A DNA stretch of 12,978 bases from an uncultured Rhodospirillaceae bacterium. Lineage in GTDB: Bacteria > Pseudomonadota > Alphaproteobacteria > RF32 > CAG-239. Within the stretch, counting starts at the first letter, position 1. Each line of letters begins with the position of its first letter. A model generated the notes under the pieces. The model was not told where the DNA came from. It made no database searches and saw nothing but the letters and a program-made list of their open reading frames with translations. Where the stretch lies: positions 1 through 12,978 of the forward strand of contig OMQZ01000107.1 of NCBI GenBank assembly GCA_900313355.1, written 5' to 3'. The translations under genes and the position numbers were made by a program. Below, in pieces: positions 6,339 through 12,745 of the stretch.

Positions 6339-7153
6339 TAAAACGTCTCCAAAACTTCAGCTAATTCTTTTGCTTTATCAATATTAAACATAGCCGTTTG
6401 GTGGAAGCCGGCATCGACATGGACAACCTCTCCCGTAATGGCCGAGCTTAAATCTGAAAGCAAAAACAGAGCGGTGTTACCGACTTCGTCTTGTGTGACA
6501 TTACGACGCAAAGGTGTGTTCAATTCATTATAGCGCAATATTTTCTTAAAATCGCCGATACCTGATGCAGCCAAGGTCTTAATCGGACCGGCCGAAATAG
6601 CATTCACACGGACATTTTGTTTTCCCAAATCCGCTGCGGCATATCTGACTGACGCTTCTAAAGCAGCTTTTGCCACCCCCATAATATTGTAGTTCGGAAG
6701 GCTGCGTTCCGAACCGATATAAGTCAATGTCACAATTGCTCCGCCATCATTTAAAATAGGAGCAGCATTTTTACACGCCTCTAAAAAAGAATAGCAAGAA
6801 ATATGCATCGTATTTAAAAAGTTGTCTAAAGTTGTGTCAATTGTTCGACCTTTGAGTTGATCCTTATCTGAAAACGCAATTGCATGAACTAAAAAATCAA
6901 TCTTTCCCCATCTTTGAGCCAGCTCACTAAAGCAATTCTCAACTGATTTTGAATCGCAAACATCACATTTAATAAGCATTGTTTCGTTTTGGAGTTGCTC
7001 TGAAAGAGGTTTTACTCTTTTTTCTAAAGCTTCATTTTGATATGAAATAGCGATTTTTGCCCCTTCTCTATCCAAAGCCTTAGCGATACCCCAAGCAATA
7101 GAGTGATCATTTGCAAGCCCCATAATGAGCCCTTTTTTCCCTTCCATCAACAT
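6338..7153 (-). CDS. fabI: Enoyl-[acyl-carrier-protein] reductase (NADH), FabI
   Basis: FabI catalyses the last reduction of each fatty acid elongation cycle, trans-2-enoyl-ACP to acyl-ACP with NADH, in the cytoplasm. Seen in the 271 residues: the dinucleotide-binding GLANDHSIAWGIA (12-24), the catalytic pair Y155 and K162 (YX6K, in NYNIMGVAK), Y145 in the TLTYIGSER segment, and NAISAGPIKTLAASGI (184-199), all close to E. coli FabI, and length is normal. The residue aligned with E. coli G93, where changes lower sensitivity to triclosan and diazaborines, is Ala (HAIAF, 90-94). I believe this is common in alphaproteobacterial FabI, so it need not signal acquired resistance. I chose the ATG at 7153 because AGGA lies 8 nt upstream; an in-frame ATG two codons later is the alternative. 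It heads a two-gene unit with the glycosyltransferase. Confidence 0.95.
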   Translation of the reverse strand: MLMEGKKGLIMGLANDHSIAWGIAKALDREGAKIAISYQNEALEKRVKPLSEQLQNETMLIKCDVCDSKSVENCFSELAQRWGKIDFLVHAIAFSDKDQLKGRTIDTTLDNFLNTMHISCYSFLEACKNAAPILNDGGAIVTLTYIGSERSLPNYNIMGVAKAALEASVRYAAADLGKQNVRVNAISAGPIKTLAASGIGDFKKILRYNELNTPLRRNVTQDEVGNTALFLLSDLSSAITGEVVHVDAGFHQTAMFNIDKAKELAEVLETF

Positions 7154-7384
7154 ATAGAAAATCCTTTTAATATTAACAGATAGCTTTCTATTAGCCGATT
7201 TTATAAAAAAAGTAAACTGTTTTTATATATTTTTAAGACCATATAAAATAAAAGTGACAGCTTGAAGCATCATCACAAACGCTGCAAAGTTCTTGCAGCA
7301 GATATCAAATGTTCCTTTTTTCTTTACACTTTAAGCAATATTTATCCGTTTTAAAATAATATTTCACATCAATCATTTTTTATC

Positions 7385-7413
7385 TTGACCATTTGTTACT
7401 TTTAAGATACAAA
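7385..7413 (+). promoter_or_regulatory. aas promoter
   Basis: A -35 box TTGACC (7385-7390), a 17-nt spacer and a -10 box TACAAA (7408-7413) fit the sigma-70 pattern. Transcription would begin near 7420, leaving a short leader of about 24 nt before the TTG start of aas. One arm of the 11-bp inverted repeat lies in the spacer, so a bound protein would block or bend the promoter. Confidence 0.5.
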
Positions 7414-7432
7414 ACTCACATAAAGTAACAAA
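7392..7432. repeat. Perfect 11-bp inverted repeat at the aas promoter
   Basis: TTTGTTACTTT (7392-7402) and its exact reverse complement AAAGTAACAAA (7422-7432) are separated by 19 nt, with arm centres 30 bp apart (about three helical turns). The first arm lies between the -35 and -10 boxes; the second runs into the AAGGAG ribosome site. It could be a paired operator, or, if transcription starts upstream, a hairpin that hides the ribosome site. Confidence 0.7.
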
Positions 7433-7443
7433 GGAGAAATATT

Positions 7444-9618
7444 TTGAAAAATTTTGTGAAGTTTTGCCTGCGTACATTTTTTTACATCTTCAAAGTAAGA
7501 TGCAACATCAAGTTTGATTTGAAAGACCTGCCGCAAAAAGGTGTTTATGTGTCAAACCATGTGTCTTATCTTGATCCGATTTTGTTATTTGCTTTTTTGC
7601 CGGGTGACCCGATTTTTGCCTTAAACGGGCACTTATATCGCCGTCGTTTCATTCGTTTTCTAATGAAATCCGCAGATATCATCGAATACAACCCTATCGA
7701 ACCGGCCGATTTGAAAGACTTAATTAACAAGGTCAACAACAATCGTCTTGTTGTCATTTTTGCTGAAGGCCGCATCACTGAAAGTGGCGGATTGATGAAA
7801 ATTTATGAGGCACCGGGATTACTTGCGGATAAAACAAAATCACCTGTTATTCCGATTTGGATAGAAGGTCCGCAATATGGGTATTTTTCAAAAACAAAAG
7901 ACAAACTTCCTCACAGACCTTTGCCTAAAATGCTGATTACGGTCGGCGAACCCAAACCTTTTAAGTTAAAAGACGAACTTCGTCGCCAACGTGACCACTT
8001 AAGCAATGAAATCTATCACATATTGATGGATATGCAGTTTGAAATCACTTACAACCCTGATATTTCTATTTTTGCACAGCTTGTTAAAACTTCAAAAGTT
8101 TATTCTAAAAAGGGCTTTTTCTTTAAGCGTCCGATGGTCATTGAAGACATCAACCGCAAACCGATGAGCTATAAAGATTTGCTCTTAAGAGTTTATTTGC
8201 TCGGAAAGTTTTTCAAAAAGAAAGCTGCGCATTTTGAACATGTCGGCTTGATGTTACCAAATACCATTGCGGCTATTGCAACATTTTTAGGCTTATCGGC
8301 TTATGAGCGCATTCCCGTAATGCTCAATTTTTCAGTCGGCGCCAAGAATTTGCTTTCAATGTGCAAAACCGCACAAGTTAAATTTGTGATTACATCTTTA
8401 ACATTTATTCGTACGGCTAAGTTAGAACCAGTTGTTGAGCTTCTAAAATCGAGCGGCATTGAAGTGTTTTATCTTGAAAGTTTAGCTAAAAAGCTCGGAA
8501 TTATCAGCAAGCTCGGCGCTCTTTTACGATATAAAACAAAGCGTATACCTCACAAACATGGCGGAAACAGAAAAGCGGCTATTTTATTTACTTCCGGTTC
8601 TGAAGGCGCACCGAAAGCTGTTGTCTTAAGTCACGCAAACATTATCGCAAACATCACACAAGTAACCACTCTTGAAACGCTTAATATGAAAGACATTGTG
8701 TTTAATGCGTTGCCCATGTTTCACAGTTTCGGCTTGACCATAGGTACACTTCTTCCGCTTTTGGTCGGTGCTCGTGTATTTTTATACCCCTCTCCGCTCC
8801 ATTATCGTATTATTGCGGAACTCATTTATGAGCTTGGTGCGACGATTATCTTTGGAACGGATACATTCTTCAGAGGTTATGGACGCATTGCACATCCTTA
8901 TGATTTCTATAACGTACGTTTCATGTATGCCGGTGCGGAAGCCGTAAAGCTTGATACACGTAATCTGTTTATGGAACATATGGGCGTTCGCATCATGGAA
9001 GGCTATGGTGTCACGGAATGTGCACCGTTTGTCGCCGCAAATAACCATATCTATAATCGTTTCGGTTCTATCGGTAAAATTGTGCCGGGCATCAAATATA
9101 AGATTGAGCCCGTTCCCGGAATTGAAAAAGGTGGCGAATTGGTCGTTAAAGGTCCGAATATTATGCTCGGCTATATCATGCCTGATAATCCTGGCGTTTT
9201 AGTGCCGCTTGAAAATGGTTGGTATCACACAGGCGACGTTGTAGAAATTGATGAACTCGGATATGTTTATATCAGAGACAGAATCAAGCGTTTTGCTAAA
9301 ATCGGCGGCGAAATGGTCTCATTAAACGCCGTCCAAGATATGGTCATCAAGGCTTATGAATGGATGGGCCCCGACTTTAGCTATGGCATTGTTTCCGTCC
9401 CGCATGAAAGCAAAGGTGAACAAATCGTTTTGGTCACAAACAACACTCAAGTCAAACAAGAAGTTTTGCATGATTATATCAAAAACAATGGTATGTCCGA
9501 ACTCTTCTTGCCGCGAACGATTTTGTATCATGAAAAAATCCCTGCCTTCTTAACGGGCAAAACGGATAACGTTACCTTGAAAAAAGAAGTTATGGAAGAA
9601 CTTGGGCTGAATAAATAA
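7444..9618 (+). CDS. aas: Aas-type bifunctional acyltransferase / acyl-ACP synthetase
   Basis: The 724-residue fusion matches E. coli Aas (719 residues), an inner-membrane enzyme that activates free fatty acids onto acyl carrier protein and uses them to re-acylate 2-acyl-lysophospholipids. Seen: an N-terminal PlsC-type domain (about 20-195) with the NHX4D motif (H39, D44) and FAEGRIT (106-112). An AMP-forming adenylation domain follows (about 235-720) with the P-loop FTSGSEGAPKAV (382-393), GYGVTEC (520-526), YHTGD (594-598), RDRIKRFAKIGGE (611-623) and the catalytic lysine of the A10 motif, TGKTD (K706). The start codon is TTG, supported by AAGGAG 7 nt upstream; the next in-frame ATG would cut into the acyltransferase domain. 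E. coli pairs aas with the lysophospholipid flippase lplT; none is here. A strong terminator follows. Confidence 0.92.
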   Translation: MKNFVKFCLRTFFYIFKVRCNIKFDLKDLPQKGVYVSNHVSYLDPILLFAFLPGDPIFALNGHLYRRRFIRFLMKSADIIEYNPIEPADLKDLINKVNNNRLVVIFAEGRITESGGLMKIYEAPGLLADKTKSPVIPIWIEGPQYGYFSKTKDKLPHRPLPKMLITVGEPKPFKLKDELRRQRDHLSNEIYHILMDMQFEITYNPDISIFAQLVKTSKVYSKKGFFFKRPMVIEDINRKPMSYKDLLLRVYLLGKFFKKKAAHFEHVGLMLPNTIAAIATFLGLSAYERIPVMLNFSVGAKNLLSMCKTAQVKFVITSLTFIRTAKLEPVVELLKSSGIEVFYLESLAKKLGIISKLGALLRYKTKRIPHKHGGNRKAAILFTSGSEGAPKAVVLSHANIIANITQVTTLETLNMKDIVFNALPMFHSFGLTIGTLLPLLVGARVFLYPSPLHYRIIAELIYELGATIIFGTDTFFRGYGRIAHPYDFYNVRFMYAGAEAVKLDTRNLFMEHMGVRIMEGYGVTECAPFVAANNHIYNRFGSIGKIVPGIKYKIEPVPGIEKGGELVVKGPNIMLGYIMPDNPGVLVPLENGWYHTGDVVEIDELGYVYIRDRIKRFAKIGGEMVSLNAVQDMVIKAYEWMGPDFSYGIVSVPHESKGEQIVLVTNNTQVKQEVLHDYIKNNGMSELFLPRTILYHEKIPAFLTGKTDNVTLKKEVMEELGLNK

Positions 9619-9633
9619 TTGTCTTAAATCCAC

Positions 9634-9671
9634 AAAAAAAGCACTTCCTTTGTTCGGAAAGTGCTTTTTTT
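9634..9671. terminator. Bidirectional terminator after aas
   Basis: GCACTTCC (9641-9648) pairs with GGAAAGTGC (9656-9664) with one bulged A and a 7-nt loop. Seven A precede it (9634-9640) and seven T follow (9665-9671), so it works on both strands. It ends aas from the left and the 61-residue membrane-protein gene from the right. Confidence 0.88.
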
Positions 9672-9691
9672 GTAAGCGACAGAATGAGAAA

Positions 9692-9877
9692 TTATTTGAA
9701 GATTTTTTTGAAATCCTTCCACACATTTTCCCAATCCGCTTTAATGTTTTTTGCATCCGACTTGAACGAGCCGTGAGATGCCGGACGGTTTTGCCTCTTA
9801 GCATACAAGTATAATCCCAAAGCAAACAAGGCAATAGCGAATACGGCAAAAGCCAAAAATAAAAAACTTTTAGACAT
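9692..9877 (-). CDS. Small single-pass membrane protein (61 residues)
   Basis: I do not recognise this protein. Seen: after MSKS comes one strongly hydrophobic helix (residues 5-26, Phe/Leu/Ala-rich), then a Lys/Arg boundary (KRQNR), then a charged tail of about 35 residues ending in an amphipathic stretch rich in Trp, Phe, Asp and Lys (ADWENVWKDFKKIFK). By the positive-inside rule the tail should face the cytoplasm. The stop codon lies 27 nt before a hairpin that works on this strand, which supports it being a real gene. Against it, no Shine-Dalgarno sequence precedes the ATG; the upstream 20 nt are almost all A and T. It lies 88 nt downstream of glgA on the same strand and may be transcribed with it or from the weak promoter near 9907-9934. 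A 118-residue frame overlapping it is less likely. Confidence 0.6.
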   Translation of the reverse strand: MSKSFLFLAFAVFAIALFALGLYLYAKRQNRPASHGSFKSDAKNIKADWENVWKDFKKIFK

Positions 9878-9906
9878 ATGATAATAAATAAAAAAAATTG
9901 GCTCAC

Positions 9907-9934
9907 AACATAATAGAATAGTTGCGACTCTTAT
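9907..9934 (-). promoter_or_regulatory. Possible weak promoter with GANTC site upstream of the small membrane protein
   Basis: On the minus strand a TATTAT -10-like box (9913-9908) lies 12 nt downstream of GAGTC (9930-9926), with no good -35 box. The 10-nt word ATAAGAGTCG (9934-9925) also occurs in the rpoZ promoter spacer (741-732). Transcription would start about 25 nt before the 61-residue gene. The weak -35 makes this tentative. Confidence 0.25.
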
Positions 9935-9965
9935 AACTTAATTTTCTAAAAAAAGCAATATTTTT

Positions 9966-11981
9966 CTACAACGTCCCTGTTTTCAACAGTTTGTAGTATT
10001 TATAAACTGATCCGTCTTGAACGCTCCAACTGAAATCCTTTTTCATGGCATTCACTTTCATCGCATTAATAATATCAGGCGTTTGATAAAAACAGTATAA
10101 AGCCTTTTGCAAAGTATCGGCATAAGCATTAACATTATTCTTTAATTTTTGAGCTTCAGTATTCGATCCATATACTTTCTGACCATCGGCAAAAAAGACA
10201 TCCGTCCTGAAACCATTAACGCCACTCTCAATTGTATCAACCAAACCTCCTGTAGAGGTTGCTATAGGAAGAGCTCCTTTGGCCATAGCTTCCATTTGCG
10301 TCAATCCGCACGGTTCAAACAAAGAGGGCATAAGATAAAAGTCAGAAGCAAGCTGCAATGCATAAGCAAACTCATCTTTATATCCTCTGAAAACAAAAAT
10401 TCTTTCAGCTGCCTGAGAACTGATTTTAGAAACCTTATCGCGAAAATCCGTTAACATTTTATAAAGCCTGACATCACCGGCTCCACCCATGGCAATAATC
10501 GGAAATTCGTATTTCATCTCTTTAATTTTAACGAGTGTTTTCAAAAGGGATTCGCAGGCAATATCATAGCCCTTTTGTTCAACCAAACGGCTTGTTGCAC
10601 ACATAAAAGGAATATTTGAAGCATTTTTCACAAGAGCTGACAAATCCGAAAACTTATAAATATCTATGAGCGGAATAACAGTCTTTTTAAATTTATCATC
10701 AGCAGCGATGCGAGATAAAAGTTTGATACACTCTTCTTTGTTCTTGGTTTTATTAGCTATATCATTTTCATCATAAATTTTGAAATCAAAGCCCTTAAAA
10801 TAAGCATTCAAGTGCTCAATTTTCTTTTCATTCGGAGAAATTAACTTCTTTTCATACCCGTTAACAATTCCGAAAAAAGTATGATGGTTCTTACGGATTT
10901 TAAGAATATCTCTGAAATCAAGTCCAAGTCCCAAATCTTTAGAAACTTCTTCCATATAGTTTTTTGAAACAGTTACAATGCGATCTGCTAAATGAAAATT
11001 TGAAGATGCTTGATTATAGCAATCATAAACGAGCAAAGTATTTGTTGTTCTCGGATTGCTGTTTTTAATCGCCTTCGCATTTTTAAAAACATCAACCGTA
11101 TATTCTTCATAAAGACCATTAAGCAAACGAGCTGTATTTGGAAAATCCCAACCCTGATACCCCAAATGGTGAGCAATATGGATAATAGGCAAATTTTGAA
11201 TGGTTAATGAAATTTCTTGCGTCATTTTAGCGCCGCAGGCTTGAAGAGGAGATAAATATTTGCACAATCCGCTCAGGGCACCGCTGTGCCAATCATTCGC
11301 GACAATCACATTCGGTGCTTTAAGGCCTTGGATTCGACCTTCTAAACACGCGACCAACATTGTATAAACGGCTTTTGAAAAAAAGGCAAAACGCTCCACT
11401 TCATCAACATTGCTTCTATTTAAGACATAACAACCATCTTGCGTTGAAGGATTGTTTGACGAAGGATTAATGCCGAAAAAATGCTCATTTCGCAAAAAGA
11501 TATAGCGAACATCATTGAAAACACCGGAATACAGCCCGACGGGATATTCCTTGAGATTACTTTCATAATCAACAAAAACGACCGAAACTTCTCCTAAAAA
11601 AGAAACTTCAACTTTTTGGTTTTCAGCCCCATAATAAATATTTTCTTCAAGTTTTGCTGATTTTTTGCCCGTATTTCCTTCATACATCGGGGTTATGATA
11701 GACATCCGATGAGACATGTGTTCAAAAGTCTTATTAAAATTTTCAGGCAATTCCGAAGCAACCATACCAAGGCCGCCCCACTTCATAAAAGTAGCTGTTT
11801 CAGAAGATAAAATCCACGCATCAATTAAATCTATTTGAGGCCATTCTTTCTCCCCGAGACAAGAAACTTGAGCAATTTTTTGAATAAATGAGAAATCTGT
11901 CTGATCCGTTTTATCAACAAATGGTTTCTTATTAAAACCTTCTTCAAGGAATCCCGATGATAAATTTGAGTTTTCAGACAT
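9966..11981 (-). CDS. glgA: Glycogen/starch synthase-like glycosyltransferase (GT5), long form
   Basis: The protein resembles GlgA, a cytoplasmic GT5 enzyme that extends alpha-1,4-glucan from ADP-glucose (or UDP-glucose). Seen in its 671 residues: the sugar-nucleotide motif KXGG as KWGGLGMVASELP (K67, G69, G70), ANDWHSGAL (228-236), ATSRLVEQKGYDI (462-474, R465 and K470), and SLFEPCGLTQMEAM (553-566) with the catalytic glutamate E556 and downstream STGGLVDTI. Bacterial GlgA usually has about 480 residues. Here the KXGG motif is shifted about 50 residues inward by an N-terminal extension, and extra sequence lies between the N-terminal domain and the second Rossmann domain (about 290-450). AGAGG precedes the ATG closely. 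No glgB, glgC or glgP is nearby, so donor sugar and product are uncertain. Confidence 0.85.
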   Translation of the reverse strand: MSENSNLSSGFLEEGFNKKPFVDKTDQTDFSFIQKIAQVSCLGEKEWPQIDLIDAWILSSETATFMKWGGLGMVASELPENFNKTFEHMSHRMSIITPMYEGNTGKKSAKLEENIYYGAENQKVEVSFLGEVSVVFVDYESNLKEYPVGLYSGVFNDVRYIFLRNEHFFGINPSSNNPSTQDGCYVLNRSNVDEVERFAFFSKAVYTMLVACLEGRIQGLKAPNVIVANDWHSGALSGLCKYLSPLQACGAKMTQEISLTIQNLPIIHIAHHLGYQGWDFPNTARLLNGLYEEYTVDVFKNAKAIKNSNPRTTNTLLVYDCYNQASSNFHLADRIVTVSKNYMEEVSKDLGLGLDFRDILKIRKNHHTFFGIVNGYEKKLISPNEKKIEHLNAYFKGFDFKIYDENDIANKTKNKEECIKLLSRIAADDKFKKTVIPLIDIYKFSDLSALVKNASNIPFMCATSRLVEQKGYDIACESLLKTLVKIKEMKYEFPIIAMGGAGDVRLYKMLTDFRDKVSKISSQAAERIFVFRGYKDEFAYALQLASDFYLMPSLFEPCGLTQMEAMAKGALPIATSTGGLVDTIESGVNGFRTDVFFADGQKVYGSNTEAQKLKNNVNAYADTLQKALYCFYQTPDIINAMKVNAMKKDFSWSVQDGSVYKYYKLLKTGTL

Positions 11982-12013
11982 TTTTCCTCTCTTGAATTTG
12001 TAGTATATCTTCT

Positions 12014-12041
12014 GTTATAACATTTATTTTGAATAAAACAA
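12014..12041 (-). promoter_or_regulatory. Possible glgA promoter
   Basis: Reading leftward, TTGTTT (12041-12036) and TATAAC (12019-12014) are separated by 16 nt. The -10 box is good (5 of 6), the -35 box is weak (3 of 6). The predicted start lies about 25 nt before the glgA ATG. Confidence 0.4.
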
Positions 12042-12065
12042 CTAAAAAAACTTAAATCTCTTGAC

Positions 12066-12095
12066 TTGTGAATGTTTAATCACTAAGTTGATAAT
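12066..12095 (+). promoter_or_regulatory. Possible grpE promoter
   Basis: TTGTGA (12066-12071) and GATAAT (12090-12095) are separated by 18 nt, giving a start about 30 nt before the ATG. TTGACT at 12061-12066 is a better -35 box by sequence but is 23 nt from GATAAT. No CIRCE element and no convincing heat-shock (RpoH) promoter were seen, which is notable for a chaperone gene. Confidence 0.4.
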
Positions 12096-12102
12096 ATATC
12101 AA
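12088..12102. repeat. Inverted repeat over the grpE -10 box
   Basis: TTGATA (12088-12093) and TATCAA (12097-12102) are exact reverse complements separated by ATA. The dyad covers the predicted -10 box and could be an operator. It equals the FNR half-sites TTGAT and ATCAA with a 5-nt instead of the usual 4-nt gap. A weaker GTGA-N8-TCAC dyad lies at 12068-12083. Confidence 0.5.
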
Positions 12103-12131
12103 TAAGATTTATAAATTAAAGAGGTTTAGCT

Positions 12132-12686
12132 ATGAAAAAACATCATCATTTTGAAGATGAAAAAGAAATTGAAAACAAATCAAATGAAGAAAGTTCTGCT
12201 GAAAATCAAAAAAATGAAACAAAAACAGACGAAGATTTGACCGCCGCACTTGAAGAAAATCAAAAATTAAAAGATGAACTTTTACGTGCTTTAGCCGAGT
12301 CGGAAAACATCAAAAAAAGATGTGCCGTTGAAATCGAAAAAACAAACAAATATGCTATTTCCTCATTTGCCAAAGATTTGCTGGGCGTTGCCGACAATTT
12401 GGATCGAGCACTGAATGCCGCCCAAAATGAAACAAGTGATGATGCAAAAGCACTGCTCGAAGGTGTTGAACTCACAAAAAAAGAACTCTCACATGTTTTT
12501 GAAAAATTCGGAATCACAAAAATGGAGAGCATGGGCAAGCCCTTTGATCCGAACTTTCACCAAGTCATTCAACAAGTTTCAGACCCTTCAAAACCAGCCG
12601 GAACAATTATTTCCGAGCTTCAAACGGGATATATGATTAACGGACGCATATTGCGCGAAGCGATGGTCGTCGTTGCAAAAGATTAA
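12132..12686 (+). CDS. grpE: Nucleotide exchange factor GrpE
   Basis: GrpE releases ADP from the DnaK (Hsp70) chaperone in the cytoplasm and so drives its folding cycle together with DnaJ. Seen in the 184 residues: a disordered, highly charged start that begins MKKHHHFEDE; a long helical region (about 35-75, with the heptad-rich ENQKLKDELLRALAESENIKKR); a conserved FAKDLLGVADNLDRAL helix (about 79-94); and the C-terminal beta domain with GKPFDPNFHQVI (about 137-148) and GYMINGRILREAMVVVA (about 166-182). Length is normal. GAGG lies 7 nt before the ATG. It stands alone: no hrcA, dnaK or dnaJ is adjacent, although hrcA-grpE is a common order in alphaproteobacteria. The next gene on the strand starts after 59 nt and appears to have its own promoter. 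Confidence 0.95.
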   Translation: MKKHHHFEDEKEIENKSNEESSAENQKNETKTDEDLTAALEENQKLKDELLRALAESENIKKRCAVEIEKTNKYAISSFAKDLLGVADNLDRALNAAQNETSDDAKALLEGVELTKKELSHVFEKFGITKMESMGKPFDPNFHQVIQQVSDPSKPAGTIISELQTGYMINGRILREAMVVVAKD

Positions 12687-12696
12687 AACAAACTTT

Positions 12697-12726
12697 TTGC
12701 GTGACTTTTGCCTAAAAGATTATAAT
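12697..12726 (+). promoter_or_regulatory. Promoter of the TPR gene
   Basis: A perfect -10 box TATAAT (12721-12726) has TTGCGT (12697-12702) 18 nt upstream. The start of transcription would lie near 12733, close to the AGAGG ribosome site (12736-12740). This suggests expression independent of grpE. Confidence 0.5.
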
Positions 12727-12745
12727 ATAAAATCAAGAGGAATAA

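Larger units (their letters stand above)
7154..7443. other. Long divergent intergenic region fabI / aas
   Basis: This 290-nt AT-rich region holds the upstream signals of two lipid genes. I see no credible coding sequence. It contains a promoter and an 11-bp inverted repeat on the aas side (described separately). In the middle is an isolated hairpin: GCTGCAA (7281-7287) pairs perfectly with TTGCAGC (7293-7299) around the loop AGTTC. No T-run follows directly on either strand, so it is not a simple terminator. I could not find a convincing -35/-10 pair for fabI; TATAAA-like boxes are frequent but lack a partner. Confidence 0.6.

Noticed and set aside
7309..7360. Short peptide frame in the fabI-aas gap
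   Set aside because: About 16 codons with no ribosome site and no features.
8782..9202. Frames on both strands inside aas
   Set aside because: They lie within conserved adenylation-domain motifs of aas and have no independent support.
9550..9906. 118-residue minus-strand frame over the aas 3' end
   Set aside because: It runs through the bidirectional terminator and into aas; the 61-residue frame in the same place has a coherent membrane-protein design.
12088..12102. Canonical FNR box at grpE
   Set aside because: Half-sites are right but the gap is 5 nt rather than 4, so it is reported only as a dyad.
12675..12711. Possible terminator after grpE (GCAAAAG pairing with CTTTTGC)
   Set aside because: The stem is AT-rich, the loop is long, and no T-run follows; it overlaps the next gene's promoter.
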